This document shows, one piece after another, positions 1-5,053 of a stretch of DNA of 8,248 bases. Positions within the stretch are counted from its first letter, which is position 1; every line of letters starts with the position of its first letter. Made by a program: the position numbers and the translations under genes. The notes below the pieces were generated by a model. It was not told where the DNA came from and ran no database searches. It saw only the letters and a list, made by a program, of their open reading frames with translations. Source of the stretch: Thermoplasmata archaeon (GTDB lineage Archaea; Thermoplasmatota; E2; DHVEG-1; B8-G13); NCBI GenBank assembly GCA_003649745.1, contig QMST01000018.1:1-8248 (forward strand), read 5' to 3'.

Positions 1-1
1 A

Positions 2-1603
2 GACTCAGACAGCGCTCATGTAAAGGTTACCTGCGCAGGTGATAACCAACCACCGGTTACAACAAAAGAATATGGGCAGCCATTTTATACAAATGGCACG
101 GCAGACTGGATAACCTCAAATACTCTCATATGGTTAAATGCCACAGACTATCCTCTAAACAACCCATCTGGTGTAAAAGCCACCTATTATAGAATATTAA
201 AATGGAATGGAGCAGACTGGGCTGTAGAGATGAACTGGACAGAATACACCTGTCCATTTACCATACCAAGTGAATGTTATCATAAAATCGAATTTTACAG
301 TGTAGACAATGCATGCAACCAAGAGGAAATAAAATGGCAAACAGTTTATGTCGACAACACTCCACCATGTTCAAGCATCAAGGTGACAGAGGATCCAGAT
401 AGATATGTTAGTAGGGTAAGCACAGTGACTATAACCTCTGTTGATGGTGGAAAATGCCCTGTTGGCTCATACACAATATATTGTTATATAAACAATGAGT
501 TCTATGCCAAGGTACATAATAAAAAAATTATATTCCAATTCAATGAGCTCTATGGGTTTACAGAGGATGGAAGATACACTGTAGAGTACTGGGCTGTTGA
601 TGATCTAGGCAACGAAGAAACCCATCATTCAGAAACCTTCACATTAGACACTACACCGCCAGAGACTGATTACAGCTTTGATGGGCCAAATAGATGGGTG
701 AATAACCACTGGCAGATAGAACCCTCTACTAGGATAGTATTAACTGCGACTGATAGTGGATCAGGTGTAGAATGGACCAAATACAGAGAGGGTTATCAAA
801 ATGAGGGAGGAGAATGGAAAATCTACACAGAACCGTTTATACCAACAAAAGAAAACATATTCTTCTGCAGCAGAGACAAAGTAGGCAATCAAGAAAACCT
901 TGTGCACCTGTATGTAGAGATAGTTGACTCCATTGAAAATAAGCCACCCTTTACTCCAGAAAAACCATCTGGCCAAAACTATGGAAACACCGGGGACAGC
1001 TACATCTATAGCACATCCACTACAGATCCAGAGGGAAGCAAAGTAAGATATTACTTTAGCTGGGGAGATGGAACAGGAGAATGGACAGACTATGTTTACT
1101 CAGGTAACATAGTAACTATGTCACATGTTTGGATCCATGCTGGATCCTACCAGGTAAAAGTCAAAGCTCAAGATGAAGAAGGAGCAGAAAGTGAATGGTC
1201 TGAACCACTGAATGTATATATAATAAACAAAAACAACCAACCACCATCTAAACCGGATAAACCATCTGGTCCAACATCCGGCAGAATAAATGTTGAGTAC
1301 ACCTACACCGTTGTAACAACAGATCCAGAAGGAGACAAAATATACTACTTAATAGACTGGGGAGATGGAACAGATAGCGGCTGGTTGGGACCATACAACA
1401 GCGGAGAAACAATAGAGGTGAAACATAAATGGACCACCAAAGGAAGCTACCAGATAAAGGTTAAAGCTAGAGATGTGTTTGGCGCCCAAAGTGAATGGTC
1501 AGACCCATTACCAATAACAATGCCCAAATCACTATCAACAACATATACCATAGGATCACTTAGCAAGTTAAAACTCCTAAAAACCTTACTTATACATCCT
1601 TAA
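2..1603 (+). CDS. Large secreted/surface protein with OmpL47/Ig-like and PKD-like modules (3' part, start outside window)
   Basis: The frame is open from base 2 to the TAA at 1601-1603, giving 533 visible residues. The ATG at 230 is only an internal methionine, because homologous-looking sequence continues in frame upstream of it. Residues about 17-117, 118-216 and 217-313 are three Ig/OmpL47-like modules, marked by a W-T-E-Y-T-x-P-F strand (79-86), S-V-D-N-A-x-N (100-106) and the linkers DNTPP (118-122) and DTTPP (216-220). Residues about 314-410 and 411-506 are two PKD-like modules with the signatures SWGDGT (353-358) and DWGDGT (452-457), each followed by H-x-W and G-S-Y-Q-x-K-V-K-A. A basic tail of about 27 residues (MPKSLS... 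to LLIHP) closes the protein. Such module strings are typical of extracellular structural or adhesive proteins, and no catalytic motif is visible. The eight cysteines all lie in the Ig-like part. No membrane helix or standard sorting signal is seen at the C-terminus. The specific role is unknown. Confidence 0.85.
   Translation, partial: DSDSAHVKVTCAGDNQPPVTTKEYGQPFYTNGTADWITSNTLIWLNATDYPLNNPSGVKATYYRILKWNGADWAVEMNWTEYTCPFTIPSECYHKIEFYSVDNACNQEEIKWQTVYVDNTPPCSSIKVTEDPDRYVSRVSTVTITSVDGGKCPVGSYTIYCYINNEFYAKVHNKKIIFQFNELYGFTEDGRYTVEYWAVDDLGNEETHHSETFTLDTTPPETDYSFDGPNRWVNNHWQIEPSTRIVLTATDSGSGVEWTKYREGYQNEGGEWKIYTEPFIPTKENIFFCSRDKVGNQENLVHLYVEIVDSIENKPPFTPEKPSGQNYGNTGDSYIYSTSTTDPEGSKVRYYFSWGDGTGEWTDYVYSGNIVTMSHVWIHAGSYQVKVKAQDEEGAESEWSEPLNVYIINKNNQPPSKPDKPSGPTSGRINVEYTYTVVTTDPEGDKIYYLIDWGDGTDSGWLGPYNSGETIEVKHKWTTKGSYQIKVKARDVFGAQSEWSDPLPITMPKSLSTTYTIGSLSKLKLLKTLLIHP
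941..1519 (+). repeat. Tandem pair of PKD-like modules (about 97 codons each)
   Basis: Two consecutive in-frame modules run from 941 to 1231 and from 1232 to 1519. Each opens with N-x-P-P-x-x-P-x-K-P-S-G, contains T-T-D-P-E-G and WGDGT, then H-x-W and G-S-Y-Q-x-K-V-K-A, and ends with S-E-W-S-x-P-L. By hand alignment about 46 of 96 residues match, with a one-residue gap. Short DNA stretches are also shared, for example around the two WGDGT codon runs and the two S-E-W-S runs. This points to an internal duplication of one PKD-like domain, not two unrelated domains. Confidence 0.85.
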
Positions 1604-1610
1604 TAAACCG

Positions 1611-1621
1611 ATATTTTAATA
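1611..1621 (+). promoter_or_regulatory. Box A (TATA) of pheS
   Basis: The sequence ATATTTTAATA starts eight bases after the upstream stop codon and ends 28 bases before the pheS ATG at 1650. With the usual archaeal spacing of about 25 bases from TATA centre to start site, transcription would begin some 6-10 bases before the ATG. No Shine-Dalgarno sequence precedes the ATG, which fits a very short leader. The same 11-mer occurs in front of abce1 on the other strand. Confidence 0.6.
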
Positions 1622-1649
1622 CGTTGCTAAACAATTTCGGATTACAAAA

Positions 1650-3179
1650 ATGGATGTTAACAACATAATAGACAAACTCTCAGCTAATGAGAAAAAACTA
1701 CTTTTACTACTAGATAAACTTAAAGGAGAAGCAACTATAGAGGAAATTCTAAAAAGTGGAGAGTTCAAACAACAAGTTGAAATAATGAACGCATCATCCT
1801 GGCTTCAATCAAAAAAACTAGTAGAAGTAAAAGAATTTACTAAAACCCTTTATTCCCTTGATAAAGAAGGCTTACAGTTTCTAAAAAAGGGCTTACCGGA
1901 GAAAAAAGTTTTATCATTCCTATTAAAAAACCAGGGACATGCTACCCTAGATGAAATAAGTAAAAAAAACATTATCAACAGCAAAGAGATACCTATAGCT
2001 ATTGGGTGGCTTAGAAAAAAAGGATGGGCAGATATATTAAAAGAAGAGGGCAAGGTCATAATTAGACTAACCGACAAAGGTAAAAAAACTGCGGAAATAA
2101 AGGATGAAGATGAAAAAATTCTTGAGCATCTCTATGAAAACCCAGATTCAGAAGTAGAAGAAAACAGGATCAAGAATTTAAAATCAAGAAAAAACGTGAT
2201 AAAATCTAAAACAACAAAGACATACATAATAAAACTCACAGAGGCTGGTAAAAAGATTGCCAAGAAGGGGGTAAAATTTGAGGAAGAAATCTCACAAATC
2301 ACCTCTAGAATAATAAAAGAAGGATCTTGGAAGAAGGCAAAGATCAGACCATATGATATACATGCGTTTGTACCAAGTGTTTACGGTGGTAAACAACATC
2401 CTTTGACATTTTTGATAGATAAAATAAGAAAAATATTCTTATCTATGGGTTTTACAGAAATAGAAGGCAATTTTGTAGAAAGCTGTTTTTGGAACATGGA
2501 TGTACTGTTCATACCACAAGATCACCCGGCGAGGGACATGCAGGATACACTGTATTGTGAAAAACCCTTTAAGATTAAAATAAAAGACAAAAAACTTTTA
2601 GACAAGATATCAAACATTCATGAAACTGGTGGTGATACAGGCTCACTAGGCTGGCGGTATAGTTTTTCTAAAAAAGAATGTAAAAGGGTTTTACTGAGAA
2701 CCCACACCACTGTAAACACTATTAGATACCTGTATGAGCATCCTGAGCCACCTAATAAGGTTTTCTCAATTGGAAGAGTGTTTAGAAGAGAAAACCTGGA
2801 TTCCACTCATCTACCAGAGTTTTACCAGATAGAAGGAATAGTTCATGAGAAAGATGCTAATTTTAGACAACTAATTGGCCTGCTTAAAGAGTTTTATAGG
2901 AGGATGGGTTTTGAAAAAATCAGGTTCAGACCAGCCTATTTCCCGTATACTGAGCCAAGCATGGAGGTAGAGGTTTTCTGGAATGGTAAATGGATGGAGC
3001 TAGGTGGAAGCGGTATTTTTAGACCAGAGGTTACATTACCAGCTGGTGTAAAAGAACCAGTGCTTGCATGGGGTCTGGGATTAGAGAGACTTGCTATGCT
3101 AAAATTTGGGTTAAAAGACATAAGAAAGCTCTATATTGCTGATATAGAATGGTTAAAAAATGTTGGTTTTAAAATCTAA
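1650..3179 (+). CDS. pheS: Phenylalanine--tRNA ligase alpha subunit
   Basis: The 509-residue product is the catalytic alpha subunit of the cytoplasmic (alpha-beta)2 phenylalanyl-tRNA synthetase, which attaches phenylalanine to tRNA-Phe. Residues 1 to about 225 form the lysine-rich, winged-helix-type N-terminal region typical of archaeal and eukaryotic PheS, with repeated L-T-x-x-G-K-K elements. The class II catalytic core starts near residue 240. Visible landmarks are D-H-P-A-R-D-M-Q-D-T from 291, L-L-R-T-H-T-T around 348-354, motif 2 (G-R-V-F-R-R-E-N from 375, then H-L-P-E-F-Y-Q-I-E-G), the G-G-S-G-I-F-R-P-E-V loop (452-461) and motif 3 G-L-G-L-E-R (475-480). The length is normal for the family. 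The ATG at 1650 is the first after an in-frame stop at 1617-1619 and has its own TATA box. The TAA at 3177-3179 overlaps the abce1 stop on the opposite strand. The partner gene pheT is not adjacent on either side. Confidence 0.97.
   Translation: MDVNNIIDKLSANEKKLLLLLDKLKGEATIEEILKSGEFKQQVEIMNASSWLQSKKLVEVKEFTKTLYSLDKEGLQFLKKGLPEKKVLSFLLKNQGHATLDEISKKNIINSKEIPIAIGWLRKKGWADILKEEGKVIIRLTDKGKKTAEIKDEDEKILEHLYENPDSEVEENRIKNLKSRKNVIKSKTTKTYIIKLTEAGKKIAKKGVKFEEEISQITSRIIKEGSWKKAKIRPYDIHAFVPSVYGGKQHPLTFLIDKIRKIFLSMGFTEIEGNFVESCFWNMDVLFIPQDHPARDMQDTLYCEKPFKIKIKDKKLLDKISNIHETGGDTGSLGWRYSFSKKECKRVLLRTHTTVNTIRYLYEHPEPPNKVFSIGRVFRRENLDSTHLPEFYQIEGIVHEKDANFRQLIGLLKEFYRRMGFEKIRFRPAYFPYTEPSMEVEVFWNGKWMELGGSGIFRPEVTLPAGVKEPVLAWGLGLERLAMLKFGLKDIRKLYIADIEWLKNVGFKI
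3155..3160 (-). terminator. Candidate U-tract terminator of abce1 (inside pheS)
   Basis: On the minus strand a run of six T lies about 15 bases past the abce1 TAG stop. Archaeal transcription commonly ends at U-rich tracts without a hairpin. Since abce1 overlaps the pheS stop, any abce1 terminator must lie within the pheS coding sequence, and this is the nearest T-run. The assignment rests on position and composition only. Confidence 0.35.
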
Positions 3180-4948
3180 AGTTCATAATAGTACTCACCG
3201 ATTTCTTTTTGCATCCTATCCATGTAGGAACCCAGTTTGTTCACCCTAGGTCTCAGGGTGTCTTCATCTCTTCTAAATGTTATATCAACATCTTTTAGAA
3301 AAATATTCATCCCCTTATGTAGGTCAAAGGGCCCCTGAGCCACACCATGCCTACCTGGTTCACCAGTGAAAACCATCAATGCATCACTCACCAGGTCTAT
3401 AAAATAAACATCATGATCAACAATTAATGCTGATTTACCTAGTTTTTCTATGACTCTCCTTATGGTTCTAGATGCAGCCATTCTCTGTTCACTATCAAGA
3501 TATGCAGATGGCTCGTCTATTAGATACAAATCAGCCTCTTTACTTAGGCATAATGCTATAGCTAGTCTCTGTAGTTCCCCACCTGATAGCTCTTTCACTT
3601 TTTTTTCTAGTAGGTGTTTTATTTTTAAAGGATTAAAGACTTCCTCTTTGAGAAAGGTTGATGTGAATATCTCCTGTGCATCCTGATACAATAGTTCTTT
3701 TACAGTGCTATCAAACTGTGGTGATATATATTGTGGCTTGTAACTGATTTTTATTTTCTTTTCAATCTTGCCAACTGTTGGCTCTATGACACTTGCTAGT
3801 ATCTTTACAAACGTGGTTTTTCCTATTGAGTTTGGCCCCACTACACCTACTACCTCTCCCTTTCTAATAGTGTTTCCCTTTACTTCTAGTTTAAAACCAT
3901 TGAACTCTTTTATAATATCTCCAAAGCTTATAATTGGCTCTAAATCCTGTCGTCTCCTAGGTGGATGTGCATGGAACTCTATTCCCTCGCTAAACTTTAT
4001 GTTTTCTTCTTTTAGATAACCTGATAGATAAGTGTTTATAGCGTGTCTAACTCCCTTTGGATAGGCTACCACGCCATAGGCTCCCTCTTCGCCATACATC
4101 AAATGAACATTATCACATAGAAAATCAAGGACAGCTAGATCATGTTCCACTACCATTACTTTTTTTTCCTGTGAAAGTTCTCTTATCAGAACAGCTACTT
4201 TTAACCTCTGAAAGATATCTAGATATGAGGAGGGTTCATCAAAGAGATAGATATCTGCATCTTTTAAAAAGGTGGCAGCTATAGCAAGAAGTTGTAGTTC
4301 ACCACCTGATATCTCATTTTTCTCAATATGTTTATCTAGAATCTTATACAGAGAAAACTTCTCTACAATCTCATCAAATCTGTCTCGCTCATCTGCTTTT
4401 TTTAATATATCCTTTATTCTCCCCTTTGTCACTTTTGGCAGCATATCTACATATTGTGGTTTTACAACGTTTCTTATACTATCGTCTGCTAGGTTTTTCA
4501 TATGCTCATACAGTGCTGTTCCTTTGAAATACTCTAGAATATCATCCCAGTCTGGGGGTTTATCGAATCTACCAAGGTTTGGTTTTATATTGCCTGATAA
4601 TATTTTTATCGCAGTTGTTTTGCCGATACCATTTTTACCTAGGATGCCAACGCAGGTTCCTTCTTTTGGAATAGGTAGTCTAAATAATCTGAAACCATTT
4701 TTGCTGAATTGATGTATGAGATCTGTTTCTAACTCTTGTGCTAGGCCAACTATTTTTATAGCTTCAAAAGGGCATTTATGCACGCATATGCCACAGCCTA
4801 CGCATAGTTCTTCAGAGATTACTGGTTTGCCGTCTTCACCAATAACTATGGTTTCGTCTCCGCTTCTAACCCTGGGGCAATATTTTATACACTCCAAGGA
4901 ACATTTTTTTGGTTGGCATCTATCTCTTAATAATACTGCTATTCTCAT
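3176..4948 (-). CDS. abce1: ABCE1/Rli1 ribosome recycling ATPase
   Basis: The 590-residue product is the iron-sulfur twin-ATPase that splits ribosomes into subunits after termination, working with aPelota or aRF1 in archaea. The N-terminus carries two [4Fe-4S] sites: C11-x4-C16-x3-C20-x3-C24-P and the ferredoxin-like C49-x2-C52-x2-C55-x3-C59-P. NBD1 has Walker A G-K-N-G-I-G-K-T-T (104-112), signature I-S-G-G-E (213-217), Walker B/D-loop Y-L-F-D-E-P-S-S-Y-L-D (234-244) and H-loop V-E-H-D (267-270). NBD2 has Walker A G-P-N-S-I-G-K-T-T (371-379), signature L-S-G-G-E-L-Q-R (454-461), Walker B Y-L-I-D-E-P (475-480) and V-D-H-D (510-513). An arginine-rich hinge (H-P-P-R-R-R, 328-333) separates the two. 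The length is standard. In NBD1 the residue after E-L-Q is Leu instead of the usual Arg. The ATG at 4946-4948 is the first after an in-frame stop at 4961-4963. It is convergent with pheS and divergent from the 787-residue surface protein gene. Confidence 0.98.
   Translation of the reverse strand: MRIAVLLRDRCQPKKCSLECIKYCPRVRSGDETIVIGEDGKPVISEELCVGCGICVHKCPFEAIKIVGLAQELETDLIHQFSKNGFRLFRLPIPKEGTCVGILGKNGIGKTTAIKILSGNIKPNLGRFDKPPDWDDILEYFKGTALYEHMKNLADDSIRNVVKPQYVDMLPKVTKGRIKDILKKADERDRFDEIVEKFSLYKILDKHIEKNEISGGELQLLAIAATFLKDADIYLFDEPSSYLDIFQRLKVAVLIRELSQEKKVMVVEHDLAVLDFLCDNVHLMYGEEGAYGVVAYPKGVRHAINTYLSGYLKEENIKFSEGIEFHAHPPRRRQDLEPIISFGDIIKEFNGFKLEVKGNTIRKGEVVGVVGPNSIGKTTFVKILASVIEPTVGKIEKKIKISYKPQYISPQFDSTVKELLYQDAQEIFTSTFLKEEVFNPLKIKHLLEKKVKELSGGELQRLAIALCLSKEADLYLIDEPSAYLDSEQRMAASRTIRRVIEKLGKSALIVDHDVYFIDLVSDALMVFTGEPGRHGVAQGPFDLHKGMNIFLKDVDITFRRDEDTLRPRVNKLGSYMDRMQKEIGEYYYEL
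3202..3210 (+). terminator. Candidate U-tract terminator of pheS (inside abce1)
   Basis: TTTCTTTTT lies about 23 bases after the pheS TAA, on the pheS coding strand but within the 3' end of abce1. It has no hairpin, in line with U-tract termination in archaea. It would give the pheS mRNA a short 3' tail antisense to the last codons of abce1. Positional evidence only. Confidence 0.35.
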
Positions 4949-4980
4949 CTTTAACTTATTTTAGGAGATAAAAGGGGTTT

Positions 4981-4991
4981 TATTAAAATAT
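4981..4991 (-). promoter_or_regulatory. Box A (TATA) of abce1
   Basis: Read on the minus strand, this is ATATTTTAATA, identical to the 11-mer in front of pheS. It ends 32 bases before the abce1 ATG, predicting a leader of roughly 10 bases. There is no Shine-Dalgarno sequence in the intervening stretch. It shares the 105-bp intergenic region with the oppositely directed promoter of the gene at 5054. Confidence 0.6.
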
Positions 4992-5021
4992 TTTGGTACA
5001 CATATTTTGTTTTTCGTAAAT

Positions 5022-5030
5022 TTTATATAA
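5022..5030 (+). promoter_or_regulatory. Box A (TATA) of the 787-residue secreted protein gene
   Basis: TTTATATAA is a near-consensus archaeal TATA element, centred about 28 bases before the ATG at 5054. A purine-rich stretch (GTAAA) just upstream could serve as the BRE. With usual spacing the transcript would start at or within a couple of bases of the ATG, a leaderless mRNA. The absence of any ribosome binding site agrees with this. Confidence 0.65.
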
Positions 5031-5053
5031 TTTAAAAATAACAACATTATTAT

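Noticed and set aside
230..232. ATG at 230 as the start of the left-edge protein
   Set aside because: The same frame is open to base 2 and the upstream codons read as a continuing module (Y-G-Q-P-F-Y-T-N-G ... L-N-A-T-D). There is no promoter or ribosome binding site, so the gene is partial at its 5' end.
1962..1969. Run of eight A in pheS (and another at 7566-7573 in the aminotransferase) as possible slippage or frameshift sites
   Set aside because: Both reading frames continue intact with family-like sequence after the runs, so no programmed shift or assembly error needs to be invoked.
4272..4712. Plus-strand open frame of 146 codons opposite abce1
   Set aside because: It lies wholly antisense to the conserved NBD1 coding region, is low in complexity (Ser, Phe, Ile), and has no promoter or family resemblance.
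4949..5053. Possible shared operator in the abce1/secreted-protein divergent region
   Set aside because: The region holds two TATA boxes in opposite directions, but I see no convincing inverted repeat between them beyond AT-rich simple sequence.
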